This document shows, in pieces, positions 26,361 through 36,000 of a DNA stretch of 64,000 nt. Source of the DNA: Bacteroidota bacterium (GTDB lineage Bacteria > Bacteroidota > Bacteroidia > AKYH767-A > OLB10). The stretch lies in assembly GCA_016713525.1 (NCBI GenBank), contig JADJOZ010000033.1:1-64000 (forward strand), in the 5' to 3' direction. The translations under genes were made by a program, and so were the position numbers. The notes beneath the pieces are model-generated. The model worked only from the letters and a program-made list of their open reading frames with translations. It made no database searches and was not told the origin of the DNA. Each line of letters starts with the position of its first letter. Positions within the stretch are counted from its first letter, which is position 1.

Positions 26361-27941
26361 ATGATTGTATCTAACATTAAGACTCCAGGAGTCTACATTA
26401 ACGAACTAAATGCATTTCCTAACAGTGTGGTGCCAGTAGCTACTGCGGTTCCGGCCTTTATTGGATATACTCCGCAAGCCAGCTATCAGGGTAAATCTTA
26501 TGTAAACGTCCCTCAAAAGATCGGTACTTTTGATGAATTTCTTGCTATATATGGATTTCCCAACCCGCCTCCTCCTGCAAGTCCTGTCAAACAGTATAGT
26601 CCTTCTTATTCTTTGGTTAAACAAAAAGCTCAACCAGAGAAAGGAGATTATATTCAGATTGGCAATGTGTTTTATTCTATTTTGCCAGATCCAAACACTA
26701 TTTATTACATGTACAACAGCATCCAGTTGTTTTACCAAAATGGAGGAGGAGATGCTTACATTGTTTCAGTTGGTACTTATGGAGCACCAAGTGGAAATAC
26801 AATAAATCCGGGTGATTTAGTTGTAAATGCCAATGTATCACTTACTGATCTCACAAAGGGACTTGCGTTGTTGATGAATGAAGATGAGCCAACCATGTAC
26901 ATTTGTCCGGAGGCCACTCTTTTGTCTGTACCTGACAACAGCACATTGATGGAGTCAATGCTGGCACAGGCAAGCGCTAAACAAACGGCAGTAGCACTTT
27001 TTGACATTATTGGGGGTTTTGCACCCGATCCATTGATGTATAGTAATGATATAACCACCTTCAGAAATTCTTTAGGAAACAATAGTCTTGATTTTGGGGC
27101 CGCATACTATCCGTTTGTTGGTACAACTATTATGCAATCCAATAATATTGATTACACTAATTTGTTCGGAGGAGATGTTTCCTTATTAGCACCACTTTTA
27201 AATTCTCCGGGCAGCCCAAATCAGGCAGCCGCAACCATACTTACAAATATTCAGAATCCTTCACCAAATTCTCTTACAGTTAGCCAGTATAATAATGCTT
27301 TGATTAATGCAAGTCAAACATATAGCATGATAATTAAACATGTTTTATCAAATGCGAATATGTTGCCTGCAACAGGAGCTATTGCCGGACTTATAACCAC
27401 AATCGATAATAATGAAGGTGTTTGGAAAGCGCCGGCAAATGCATCCATCATTGGGGCAACCTCTTTGCCAATTCGGCTATCAGATGACCAGCAAGGCCCG
27501 TTAAATATGGATGCCGTAAGTGGTAAGTCGATAAATGTAATTCGTTTTTTCAATGGGTTGGGCATACTTGTTTGGGGCGCAAGAACCCTGGATGGAAACA
27601 GCCTTGACTGGAAATATCTTTCAGTTAGAAGAACAATGATTTTTCTGGAGCAGTCTTGTAAGCTTGCATGCCAGGCATATGTTTTTGAACCTAATGTTAA
27701 AAATACATGGGAGGCAGTAAAGTCAATGATTGGAAGTTTTTTGAATACTATTTGGAAGGAAGGCGGATTGCAAGGAGCGACTCCTACAGATGCATTTGTT
27801 GTACAATGTGGCCTTGGTGAAACTATGACCGGAGATGATATTTTAGCAGGGTTCATGAATGTCTCCATAGGTGTTGCAGTAACACATCCTGCCGAATTCA
27901 TTGTATTAACATTCCAGCAAAAAATGGCAACTTCCAGTTAA
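26361..27941 (+). CDS. Contractile sheath protein (Pvc2-4 / phage tail sheath family)
   Basis: 526 residues, the contractile outer sheath. The N-terminus TPGVYINELNAFPNSVVPVATAVPAFIGYT (quoted in part: TPGVYINELNAFPNS) is the classic sheath start, which forms the strand that links neighbouring subunits. The C-terminal third carries the most conserved block: GLGILVWGARTLDGNSLDW, then YLSVRRTMIFLEQSCKLACQ, TWEAVKSMIGSFLNTIWKEG and the closing beta strand (FIVLTFQQKMATS). Length is typical. Many eCIS have two or three sheath paralogues; only one is present here, so the sheath should be a homopolymer. It is 31 bases after the preceding gene. Confidence 0.9.
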   Translation: MIVSNIKTPGVYINELNAFPNSVVPVATAVPAFIGYTPQASYQGKSYVNVPQKIGTFDEFLAIYGFPNPPPPASPVKQYSPSYSLVKQKAQPEKGDYIQIGNVFYSILPDPNTIYYMYNSIQLFYQNGGGDAYIVSVGTYGAPSGNTINPGDLVVNANVSLTDLTKGLALLMNEDEPTMYICPEATLLSVPDNSTLMESMLAQASAKQTAVALFDIIGGFAPDPLMYSNDITTFRNSLGNNSLDFGAAYYPFVGTTIMQSNNIDYTNLFGGDVSLLAPLLNSPGSPNQAAATILTNIQNPSPNSLTVSQYNNALINASQTYSMIIKHVLSNANMLPATGAIAGLITTIDNNEGVWKAPANASIIGATSLPIRLSDDQQGPLNMDAVSGKSINVIRFFNGLGILVWGARTLDGNSLDWKYLSVRRTMIFLEQSCKLACQAYVFEPNVKNTWEAVKSMIGSFLNTIWKEGGLQGATPTDAFVVQCGLGETMTGDDILAGFMNVSIGVAVTHPAEFIVLTFQQKMATSS

Positions 27942-27986
27942 TCGTTGATAACAAAATTAAATTCATCAAAATAAAACTTAATAATT

Positions 27987-28451
27987 ATGGCAACAGAAGA
28001 CGGCAGCAAACAAGGAGCCACATGGCCCATGCCCAAATTTCGTTTTGAAGTAGATCTTGGAACAGAAATGAAATCAGTGGCATTTCAGGAAATTTCAGGA
28101 ATGGATTTTGAAACGCAAGTTATAGAATACAGGCACAGTAACAGTAAGTTGTTTTCAACTGAAAAAATGCCGGGTATTTCAAAGTATGGAAATGTTACTT
28201 TGAAGCGAGGTGTTTTTGTAAAAGATAACACATTCTGGGATTGGCAGGCGCAAATTTCTATGAATACAATAAAAAGAAGAACAGTTATCATCAGGTTGCT
28301 GGATGAGGGAGGGAATGTTACAATGCAATGGACTTTAATGAATGCCTGGCCAACTAAAATAACATGTACTGATTTAAAGTCAGATGGGAATGAAGTAGCC
28401 GTGGATACTTTGGAAATTGCACACGAACAGTTGATAATCAGCAATGCTTGA
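27987..28451 (+). CDS. Inner tube protein (Pvc1-like, phage tail tube family)
   Basis: 154 residues. This is the main tube (Hcp-like) subunit, stacking as hexamers inside the sheath. Family motifs: PKFRFEVDLGTEMKSVAFQEISGMDFE (part: FRFEVDLGTEMKSVAFQEIS) near 12-36, the loop EYRHSNSKLFSTEKMPGISKYGNVTLKRGVF near 44-75, and the end TCTDLKSDGNEVAVDTLEIAHE. It overlaps the second tube gene by 8 bases (stop inside its start). Of the two tube proteins this one best fits the long main tube. Confidence 0.85.
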   Translation: MATEDGSKQGATWPMPKFRFEVDLGTEMKSVAFQEISGMDFETQVIEYRHSNSKLFSTEKMPGISKYGNVTLKRGVFVKDNTFWDWQAQISMNTIKRRTVIIRLLDEGGNVTMQWTLMNAWPTKITCTDLKSDGNEVAVDTLEIAHEQLIISNA

Positions 28452-28908
28452 TAACCATCCTGTCAGTTTTTACTTTGAATTATCATTTAACGGAGATGAT
28501 GCCGCGTTTCAGGAAGCTTCCGGAATATCAAAGGAATTAACAACAGAAGAAGTTTCAAGTGGAGGAGAGAACAGGTTCAAATATAAATTACCTAATGCGG
28601 TTACCCACCAGAATTTAGTCCTTAAAAGAGCGATGGCAACTTCCGGATCTGCATTATTAAAGTGGTGTGTTTCAAGTATAGATGGGGGATTAATAAATCC
28701 TATTAAGAAACATGACATTTCGCTAAGTTTATTAAATCCGTTAGGTGTGGTATGTAAGAAATGGACATTTATAGATGCTTATCCGGTTAAATTCTCCATA
28801 TCTGATCTCAAATCACAGGAAAGCGGGTTAGTTATAGAAACGATTGAATTTGCATACAGTTATTTCACAATAGGAAATCCAGGATCCATACAATCTTTAT
28901 TTAAGTAA
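28444..28908 (+). CDS. Second tube protein (Pvc5-like, baseplate-proximal)
   Basis: 154 residues and homologous to the preceding tube protein: YFELSFNGDDAAFQEASGIS (about 9-28), the KRAMATSGSALLKWCVSSIDGG block (about 62-83) and ISDLKSQESGLVIETIEFAYSYF (about 121-143). It has diverged from the main tube in the exposed loops. In known eCIS the shorter-run tube paralogue (Pvc5) makes the first ring next to the hub, and I infer that role here from gene order: it is directly followed by the DUF5908 and LysM-type hub genes. Confidence 0.8.
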   Translation: MLDNHPVSFYFELSFNGDDAAFQEASGISKELTTEEVSSGGENRFKYKLPNAVTHQNLVLKRAMATSGSALLKWCVSSIDGGLINPIKKHDISLSLLNPLGVVCKKWTFIDAYPVKFSISDLKSQESGLVIETIEFAYSYFTIGNPGSIQSLFK

Positions 28909-28910
28909 CC

Positions 28911-29081
28911 ATGCCAATAGAAATCAGAGAAGTGATTATTAAAACGGAGATCAGGAGAGGACGAAATGAGTTAGAATCCATTCATTCTTCGGAGATGTTG
29001 ATTAACATGAAACAAGACATTTTAAGTCAGGTTAAAACTATGTTAATCAAGGAAAATAAAAAAAGATCAATCCGAAAATAG
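28911..29081 (+). CDS. Small DUF5908 protein (Pvc6-like)
   Basis: A 56-residue protein. ATG at 28911, TAG at 29079-29081. The N-terminus MPIEIREVIIKTEI is the DUF5908 signature ('MPIEIREL+I+A'), followed by a polar stretch and a basic helix (MKQDILSQVKTMLIKENKKRSIRK in part). Proteins of this size and start occupy the same position, after the tube genes, in characterised eCIS loci (Pvc6). Its job in the particle is not established. It starts 2 bases after the preceding stop. Confidence 0.75.
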   Translation: MPIEIREVIIKTEIRRGRNELESIHSSEMLINMKQDILSQVKTMLIKENKKRSIRK

Positions 29082-29092
29082 AATAATGTCAA

Positions 29093-29767
29093 ATGGCAAC
29101 AGGAGGTTTAGAGAAGCTTCAGATAACCGGATACACAGACAATGAATATCAAAGTCAATTGTCTGGCGACCCATATTCCTGCATGCTCAATCCTGAGTCG
29201 CTCAAATGGAATAAACGAATTGAGTATAATAAACAACAACCTCCCGACTCGAGTTCTACAGCGCAAAAATATAAACGAACACCAAGCGATACTCTAGACT
29301 TTGATATAATTATTGATTGTACAGGTATAGTTGATCCCCAAAGGGTGAATCTGTCTGATGAAATCGAAGAGCTTGAAAAAATTGTTTTTGCTTATAACGG
29401 GAAAATTCACAGACCAAATTTTGTGAAAATTCAATGGGGAAAAAAGCTCATATTCAAAGGAGTTCTGGTTACAATGAACATCTCTTATACGCTCTTTCGA
29501 CCCAATGGAAGTCCTTTAAGAGCAAAAATTTCACTGAGCTTTGAACAGTATTTGTCGCCAAGTACTCTTCGAAAAATTGATAAACCCGAGTCGCCTGATG
29601 TTACTCATCTGGTCAAGGTTATTGAAGGTCAAACCTTACCCATGATTTGTTACCGAACCTGGAATGACCCATTTAAATATATTGAGGTTGCAGAATTTAA
29701 CAAACTAAACAAATTCAGGCAATTAAAAGGCCATAGCAATTTAATATTACCGCCTGTAAATTTATAG
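29093..29767 (+). CDS. Tube/hub adaptor with CIS tube domain and LysM-like end (Pvc7-like)
   Basis: 224 residues. Residues about 10-160 fit the contractile-injection-system tube adaptor domain: CMLNPESLKWNKRIEYNKQQPP (part shown: NPESLKWNKRIEYNKQQ), then TPSDTLDFDIIIDCTG and KIQWGKKLIFKGVLVTMNISYT. The C-terminal 55 residues have the LysM-like arrangement V-T-H-L-V-K-V-I-E-G-Q-T-L-P-M-I-C...W, which in gp53/Pvc7 proteins binds the hub rather than peptidoglycan. It should join the tube to the VgrG-like spike. It ends 2 bases before the spike gene. Confidence 0.8.
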   Translation: MATGGLEKLQITGYTDNEYQSQLSGDPYSCMLNPESLKWNKRIEYNKQQPPDSSSTAQKYKRTPSDTLDFDIIIDCTGIVDPQRVNLSDEIEELEKIVFAYNGKIHRPNFVKIQWGKKLIFKGVLVTMNISYTLFRPNGSPLRAKISLSFEQYLSPSTLRKIDKPESPDVTHLVKVIEGQTLPMICYRTWNDPFKYIEVAEFNKLNKFRQLKGHSNLILPPVNL

Positions 29768-29769
29768 AT

Positions 29770-31563
29770 ATGGGAACCGATACTATCACTAATGGAAGCA
29801 TTGTTGGGATCAGAGTTTCTTCTGAAGGAAGTCCTGTTTCTGACAAATTTCGTATTTATAGTATAACTATTGAAAAAGCTTTGAACGGAATTCCCGAGGC
29901 GCGTATCACCATACTTGATGGATCCCCTGATACCGGTAAATTTGAAGCGAGTTCATCAAACAGTTTTGTTCCGGGAACGAAACTTCTTATAGAAGCGGGA
30001 TACCATAACAGCTACCAAAAGTTATTCGAAGGAATTGTAGTGGGTCAGGAAATTCAAATTAACGATCAGGTTGGTTCTGCTCTTGAAGTGATATGTAAGG
30101 ATCCTTCAATAAAGCTGACAATCGGAAGAAAGAGTAAGGGGTTTGTTCAACAAAAAGATAGCGATGCCATTTCTTCTGTAATAGCAGCAAGTTCACTTTC
30201 CTCAACAATCCCATCCACCAGCATTACTTTTCCAATACTTATTCAATTTCAGTCAACAGATTGGGATTTCATATTAAAAAGAGCTGAAGCGAATGGATTT
30301 GTATTGAATGTTGACAATGGTAACATTTCAGCAATTAATCCTGATTATTCTGGGAGTCCTGTGTTAAGTTTAACATATGGTATCAATATCCTGAACCTTA
30401 ATCTTGAATTAGATGCCCGAAATCAACTTGACTCTGTTCAGGCTTCATCTTGGGATTATAATTCTCAGAAAATTATTTCCGGCAGCTCAAAAAGTTCTTT
30501 GAAAGGTCCGGGTAATTTATCGTCTTCCACATTATCAGCTGTTGTAGGGCCTGACAATTATAACTTGTGTACCCCGGCCTTCTTGAAAAATGACGAACTT
30601 CTGCAATGGGCAAAATCAAAAGTGATTTTTAGTGAATTTTCAAAGATAACAGGAAGTATTTCTATTCCCGGTACAAGCAAAGTATCACCGGGTACAATTG
30701 TTTCATTAAATGGTGTGGGCGATCGGTTTTCAGGTGACCACTATGTTTCAGCTGTAAGTCATGATATTCAGGACGGTAATTGGTTAACAGAAATTTCAGT
30801 TGGCATTCCTCCCGATCTGTTATCAGAATCATCAGGTATTGGCTCATCACAGCTTTCACAATTGTTACCACCGGTTACGGGGACATTTTCAGGGAAAGTA
30901 AAAAAAATCGATAATGACCCGGATGGACAATTCAGAATTTCTGTGGCGGTTAATATCTTTTGTGATCCGCCTGCTGAGATCTGGTGCCGTGTAAGTAATT
31001 TTTATTCCAGCAATGGCTGTGGTGTTTTTTTTCTTCCTGAAATGGAAGATGAGGTATTGCTGAGTTTTATCAATGATGATCCACGTTACCCGGTAATCAT
31101 TGGAAGCATGTATGCGAATGAAACACTAAAACCCTTTGAAGATTTTACTCCGAGTTCAAAGAATCCCTTGAAAGGAATTGTGTCAAAATCAAAAATTGCA
31201 TTGGAGTTTGATGATGAAAATACAGTATGGACACTAAAAACTCCGGCAAAGAATATTATCGAAGTGAGTGATAAAGATAAATCCATCAAATTAACGGACC
31301 AGCATAATAATACAATTATGATGTCTTCCAGTGGAATTGCAATTACCAGTGATTCAGATGTTCAGATAAAAGCCAAAGGAAAGATTACCCTGGATGCAAA
31401 TCAAAACATAGAGCAAAAATCAAGTGGAGGCGATATATCCTTAGCAGGACTGAATTTCAAAGCAAAAGCAAACGTACAATGTGACATCGATGGAGGTGCA
31501 ATGGCCAGCTTCAAAAGTAATGCGCAAATGACAATTAAAAGTTCAATAGTAATGATTAACTAA
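29770..31563 (+). CDS. VgrG-like central spike protein (Pvc8-like)
   Basis: 597 residues. Residues about 1-330 match the gp27-like hub (start RIYSITIEKALNGIPEARITILDG; FEGIVVGQEIQINDQVG; WDFILKRAEANGFVL), residues about 370-455 the gp5 OB-fold (KIDNDPDGQFRISVAV, FFLPEMEDEVLLSFINDDPRYPVIIGSMY), and residues about 490-597 a repetitive beta-helix stem (ISLAGLNFKAKANVQ, ASFKSNAQMTIKSS). This is the trimeric puncturing spike at the centre of the baseplate. There is no extra C-terminal effector domain. The PAAR tip gene follows 3 bases later. Confidence 0.88.
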   Translation: MGTDTITNGSIVGIRVSSEGSPVSDKFRIYSITIEKALNGIPEARITILDGSPDTGKFEASSSNSFVPGTKLLIEAGYHNSYQKLFEGIVVGQEIQINDQVGSALEVICKDPSIKLTIGRKSKGFVQQKDSDAISSVIAASSLSSTIPSTSITFPILIQFQSTDWDFILKRAEANGFVLNVDNGNISAINPDYSGSPVLSLTYGINILNLNLELDARNQLDSVQASSWDYNSQKIISGSSKSSLKGPGNLSSSTLSAVVGPDNYNLCTPAFLKNDELLQWAKSKVIFSEFSKITGSISIPGTSKVSPGTIVSLNGVGDRFSGDHYVSAVSHDIQDGNWLTEISVGIPPDLLSESSGIGSSQLSQLLPPVTGTFSGKVKKIDNDPDGQFRISVAVNIFCDPPAEIWCRVSNFYSSNGCGVFFLPEMEDEVLLSFINDDPRYPVIIGSMYANETLKPFEDFTPSSKNPLKGIVSKSKIALEFDDENTVWTLKTPAKNIIEVSDKDKSIKLTDQHNNTIMMSSSGIAITSDSDVQIKAKGKITLDANQNIEQKSSGGDISLAGLNFKAKANVQCDIDGGAMASFKSNAQMTIKSSIVMIN

Positions 31564-31566
31564 ACC

Positions 31567-31866
31567 ATGCCTCCAGCAGCAAGAGTAACTGACATGCATA
31601 TTTGCCCGATGCAAACACCGGGCGTTCCACCTATACCACATGTTGGCGGACCCGTTACCGGACCCGGTCAGCCAACGGTGTTGATAGGGAATTTACCTGC
31701 TGCAAAAGTGGGCGACATGCTGGTTTGCGTTGGTCCTCCGGATACCATTGTTGCAGGATCATCTTCTGTGATGATTGGCGGAATGCCGGCCGCAAGAATG
31801 GGAGATTCAACTGCACATGGAGGTAAAATTGTACTTGGACTACCAACCGTACTCATAGGTGGATAA
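31567..31866 (+). CDS. PAAR-domain spike tip (Pvc10-like)
   Basis: A 99-residue protein that is a single PAAR domain: MPPAARVTDMHICPMQTPG, then VLIGNLPAAKVGDMLVCVGPP, VMIGGMPAARMGDSTAHGG and a final VLIGG. The His and Cys residues in these repeats (H12, C14, C53, H87) are the usual zinc ligands. It should cap the VgrG-like trimer as a sharp cone. No toxin domain is attached. Its stop lies inside the start of the gp25 gene. Confidence 0.88.
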   Translation: MPPAARVTDMHICPMQTPGVPPIPHVGGPVTGPGQPTVLIGNLPAAKVGDMLVCVGPPDTIVAGSSSVMIGGMPAARMGDSTAHGGKIVLGLPTVLIGG

Positions 31867-32293
31867 TAACGAACTACATATTGAAAATCAGTTCCTCGGA
31901 TCAGGTTGGTCCTTTCCTGTCACGTTCAGGAAAGAGACTCACTCTTTGGCAATCAGTAAATATATTGAAAATGTTAATCAATCAATTTTTATAATTAATA
32001 ACACTAATTTCGGAGAAAGATGCCTGTTACCGACTTTTGGTTCGGTGCTTCAGCAGTTTATTTTTCGAACAATAGATGAAACGCTCTTTGGAGAAATTTC
32101 GGAAGCTTTAAAAACCACATTACTACATAATGAACCAAGAATAAATGTTGAGGAAGTTGATGTTACCATTAGTGACGAATTGAATACAACATTGAATATA
32201 GCAGTGTATTATAAATTCAATGAAACAAATAGCCGCCATAATTATGTTTTTCCTTTCCACCTGAATGAAGGTACTAATTTACAGCATTCATGA
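31859..32293 (+). CDS. gp25-like baseplate protein (Pvc9-like)
   Basis: 144 residues, a GPW/gp25 domain: FLGSGWSFPVTF (about 11-22), then LLPTFGSVLQQFIFRTIDETLF (about 59-80) and EALKTTLLHNEPRINVEEVDV (about 85-105), all typical. gp25 nucleates sheath assembly on the baseplate. The start is GTG at 31859, 8 bases inside the PAAR gene; it is chosen because it lies just ahead of the conserved GSGW block and no ATG is available. It overlaps the next gene by 4 bases. Confidence 0.85.
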   Translation: MDNNELHIENQFLGSGWSFPVTFRKETHSLAISKYIENVNQSIFIINNTNFGERCLLPTFGSVLQQFIFRTIDETLFGEISEALKTTLLHNEPRINVEEVDVTISDELNTTLNIAVYYKFNETNSRHNYVFPFHLNEGTNLQHS

Positions 32294-35200
32294 TGCAAAA
32301 GATGAATCAGAATATAATCCAAAAAAATCTGTTCCGTGCTCTGATTCCCGGAAAGGAATTAGTTGATAGCCGCAAGGAATCAGATTATTTGAATTATTTA
32401 ATTGGTCTCAGCTCAGTTATCAATTTTTATGACCAGGAAAATAGACTGAATGGATCGTGGCAACCTTTTCTATTAAAGGACCCCGTATTTTTACTGATAG
32501 CAATTACAAAATATGACATTTCTAATTTTAGTCAATTGTTGAGTAAAATTCGTTTGAGCAAGAACAGTTTAATTGTACCCGCTGACAATAACGAAGAAAA
32601 ATATCATGATCTGTTAAATTCGATATTCAGCATTAATTATTCCATATATAGGGAACTTGAAAAATGGTCAGGTTTCATGCAGGCTGATAATACGGATTAT
32701 AAAGTTAAGTACAATACTATTTCCGGCATTGAAAGGAAGTTCAGCAAAATATTTTGGGCTATTGTTGGACTGAATAAGTTTATCGTTAATACGTATCCTC
32801 TATGGAATGTTAAACACCCGGATTCTTTCCGTGATGAATTTTCTACCGATTTATGGAGAACCAACATGGACAAAGAACCATTTTTTGATGTACTGAAATT
32901 GAATGATGGGTTCAACTCTTCTTTTTCACAGATTTTTGATTCTTTGCATGTTGTCACTAACGACCTGATCCAATTTGTTCAACTCCTGATTGACGAGGCA
33001 ACTACTGATCTTTCAAGGGTTTCTTCCTTAAAAAGCAATCATCCTGATACTTTATTGCTTCGGGTTATTGTAAAGTTACTTTTAAAGCAAAAGGAAGCTA
33101 TCAATACTATTAGTTCACGTCACCTCGACTTCTATTATAGGGAGATTCTGGGCCAAATTCCATGTCAGGCTGAACCTGATACTGTATTTGTCGATGTCCA
33201 TTCGGGATTAAATCAAATTATAAGCTTAACAAAAGGGACTGTTTTCAACGGTGGGACTGATCTGAACAGCAACGCAGTAAATTATATTTCAACTACAGAT
33301 TGTCAGGTAAATCCCGCAGTGATAACAGGGGTTCAATCCGTTTACAAGAAAAAGCTGGAAAGCAATAAATATCAGCTATTCAGTACATCAATCAGTAATT
33401 TTGATAAGGTAACAAAGAATGAAAATGGTTACACCAACAATTGGAGTGCTTTTGGTTCTCAGAATGGTGACCCTCTTGTAACCTCATTTGTTTGCGCATC
33501 TCCTTTACTTTTTTTGCCTGGTGGAAACCGTTTGTTGACCCTTCGGATAAAATTTAATCAGTTGATCACTTTGAAAGATTTTGATCAGGCGAGTTATTTC
33601 ATTTCTACTACTGAAGAATGGATGGCTTACAAACCGCAACATTCTTTTGATCAAGAAACGAACGAAGTAGTATCTACTTTTAAGTTTGACCCCGATTTTC
33701 CGGCCATAACACGATTGCCATTTATAAAATCTGGAGTACAAACTAACTGGCCTCTGTTAAGAATAGATTTTAATCAGTTCTATGAAGATTCCATCATTCC
33801 TGGAATTGAATATTTGATCATCGAAAACAGTGTTGAAAAAGCTAAGGATATCATTTTGTACAACCAGAATGGTCTCATAAGTTCGATGCCAGGAATGCAA
33901 CTTTTTGGCACTAATGCTGTCGTAAAAAGTAATTTGGTACTGGGTAGTGCAGAAATTTTCAGTAAACCGGTTACAGAATTAGATATCACTTTTAAATGGG
34001 GAAAATTACCTGCAAATTTTTTTGACTACTATTATACATACAATTATTACTTATCTCAATCTGCTCCCATTTTAATCAAGAATAGCTTGATTCCAAATTT
34101 TTTAATTTCATGGGGAGGATCGATTATTAGAAAACTGTTTAAAAAAAAGTTCAAACAAGAATCCACAACAATTAGTGAGGGGTATTTTAACAATCGATGC
34201 TTCAAAGTTGGATTCCAGGTTTTGGATAATGGAGACTGGACCTCTTATAAATTGCGTTCCGTTGGTAATGCACTGAACATTTCGGCTGTTAACAGTGGTG
34301 ATAAAAAGAAAAATAGTGGTGAAAAAGAGGAAGACCTCACTTGTTTTCTATATCCTGCTGAAAATGACAATGATTTATTTCTAACAACGCGTTTTGATGT
34401 ACTTCGTCCCGATGATGATGTTTCAAAAAAGGTGATTATCAATGGACAAGCCAATTTGCAAAATGGCCAGTACAGTTTTTCCGAGAATAGCAGCCATGGT
34501 TTTTCCAGATTATATTTGGATGCACCGGGCCATGGATTTGGAAGTGATATTTATCCTGCTGTTGTCGCTTATACAGCCACACAAAATGGTTTGGTTATTG
34601 CTCAACCCAAAGGGATAACAATTCCGCCAGAGTTGTTGGCCAACCCACAAGTTCCATTTATTCCCACTGCTGAAGACCTGGAGATTAAGTATAAAGCGTA
34701 TCAAAAGTATGAGTTTAAGGAGTTGGAAACATATCCAATTCAACTTTTTTACTTTACTCCCTTCACAAAATTTAAAATTTATGACAATGATCCTGAAGGA
34801 CAAGCTTCTGTGTGTTCTAACGGCTTTTCAATTAACGGAAATAAGGTTGTTAAGTCGGAATTTCCCTTATACCCTACATTTTCCGGAAACGGTACTTTGT
34901 TTTTGGGACTTCAAAAATTAATCACTCCTACTTATTTAAGCATGTATTTTGAAGTTGCAAGTTCAATTGGACAAATTGACTTGTATCAAACTTCCATACA
35001 AACAATGAGTTCGACAGGATGGAATGAAGTGGTAGTTGTTGAAGATGGAACGAACAGCTTATCATCGACAGGGATCATTACTTTATTATTGCCAGAAGAT
35101 ATAGTCACTAATTCTTTTCAGATGCCCAATGGATTGTATTGGGTAGGATTTACCAATGAAAACAGCAACTCCTGGCAATTGAATTTATCATACATCAACA

Positions 35201-36000
35201 CGAATGGTGTCAAGCTTGAGCGAAAGTTTTCCCCTGATATTCGCATCAATGAATCATTTCATCTTCAAGCTAATAAAATTGTATTGCCACCTGCCACTGT
35301 TCCCGGGTTGACTTCGGTTTGCCAGCCATTTCCTTCATTTGGAGGCAAACCGGATGAAACAGAAATTCAAATGAACCAAAGAGTTGCTATTGATATCGGA
35401 ACTAAAGGGCAGTTGGTTTGCAGAGGAGATTATTTCAAATTAATCACAACTAAATTTCCTGAAATATACTATTGTAAAGTTGTAAAAGAACGGAAAGGGA
35501 AGGGATGCAATTTGTTTTTGGTAGGTAATAATGCAAATGACTTGTGGGCATCTCCATTTTTGCCCTTAATTTCTAATTCCCTGTTAGCTGAAGTTAACGA
35601 TTATGTAGCTAAACGAACTTCAATATTTGCCAATGTAATGTGTGCTGCATTTGGATTGGAAGAAGTTAAGTTTAAAGCTACCATTACCATTAATAGTTCT
35701 GTAGGTTCTGATTTTGCAAAGGCTGATATAAATAACAGGTTAAATTATTATTTGTCTCCATGGACAAGCACAGTCTTTTCGCAAATTTCAATTGATTCGC
35801 CTATATACATCGAAGAGGTAATTCGTATCATCACTGAATTAAATTATGTTAAGATGGTTAATACGCTGATCGTTCAGACTGCTACTTCAGGGAGTGATTT
35901 AGTGAATCTAAATTCAGGCAATGCAATAATCCCTTCTCAGCAGAGCTTGCTCTTTGTGTCGGCAAAAACCCATGATTTAACAATTAAAGTTGAGCTATGA
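32290..36000 (+). CDS. Baseplate J-like wedge protein (Pvc11-like)
   Basis: 1236 residues, the largest eCIS protein here. N-terminal region (1-320) is helical (for example LLRVIVKLLLKQKEAINTI and RHLDFYYREILGQIP). The middle is beta-rich with possible jelly-roll insertions (about 480-880). The C-terminal third has the gp47/baseplate-J type core: FAGGKPDETEIQMNQR-like sequence (seen as FGGKPDETEIQMNQRVAIDIG), ...VNDYVAKRTSIFANV and ISIDSPIYIEEVIRIITELNYVKMVNTLIV. It forms the baseplate wedge with the following gene, as in Pvc11/Pvc12. ATG overlaps the previous stop (ATGA). Confidence 0.8.
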   Translation: MMQKMNQNIIQKNLFRALIPGKELVDSRKESDYLNYLIGLSSVINFYDQENRLNGSWQPFLLKDPVFLLIAITKYDISNFSQLLSKIRLSKNSLIVPADNNEEKYHDLLNSIFSINYSIYRELEKWSGFMQADNTDYKVKYNTISGIERKFSKIFWAIVGLNKFIVNTYPLWNVKHPDSFRDEFSTDLWRTNMDKEPFFDVLKLNDGFNSSFSQIFDSLHVVTNDLIQFVQLLIDEATTDLSRVSSLKSNHPDTLLLRVIVKLLLKQKEAINTISSRHLDFYYREILGQIPCQAEPDTVFVDVHSGLNQIISLTKGTVFNGGTDLNSNAVNYISTTDCQVNPAVITGVQSVYKKKLESNKYQLFSTSISNFDKVTKNENGYTNNWSAFGSQNGDPLVTSFVCASPLLFLPGGNRLLTLRIKFNQLITLKDFDQASYFISTTEEWMAYKPQHSFDQETNEVVSTFKFDPDFPAITRLPFIKSGVQTNWPLLRIDFNQFYEDSIIPGIEYLIIENSVEKAKDIILYNQNGLISSMPGMQLFGTNAVVKSNLVLGSAEIFSKPVTELDITFKWGKLPANFFDYYYTYNYYLSQSAPILIKNSLIPNFLISWGGSIIRKLFKKKFKQESTTISEGYFNNRCFKVGFQVLDNGDWTSYKLRSVGNALNISAVNSGDKKKNSGEKEEDLTCFLYPAENDNDLFLTTRFDVLRPDDDVSKKVIINGQANLQNGQYSFSENSSHGFSRLYLDAPGHGFGSDIYPAVVAYTATQNGLVIAQPKGITIPPELLANPQVPFIPTAEDLEIKYKAYQKYEFKELETYPIQLFYFTPFTKFKIYDNDPEGQASVCSNGFSINGNKVVKSEFPLYPTFSGNGTLFLGLQKLITPTYLSMYFEVASSIGQIDLYQTSIQTMSSTGWNEVVVVEDGTNSLSSTGIITLLLPEDIVTNSFQMPNGLYWVGFTNENSNSWQLNLSYINTNGVKLERKFSPDIRINESFHLQANKIVLPPATVPGLTSVCQPFPSFGGKPDETEIQMNQRVAIDIGTKGQLVCRGDYFKLITTKFPEIYYCKVVKERKGKGCNLFLVGNNANDLWASPFLPLISNSLLAEVNDYVAKRTSIFANVMCAAFGLEEVKFKATITINSSVGSDFAKADINNRLNYYLSPWTSTVFSQISIDSPIYIEEVIRIITELNYVKMVNTLIVQTATSGSDLVNLNSGNAIIPSQQSLLFVSAKTHDLTIKVEL

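Noticed and set aside
27314..27901. 195-codon open frame on the minus strand
   Set aside because: It lies wholly opposite the sheath gene and has no family likeness; it is a shadow of that gene's codon use.
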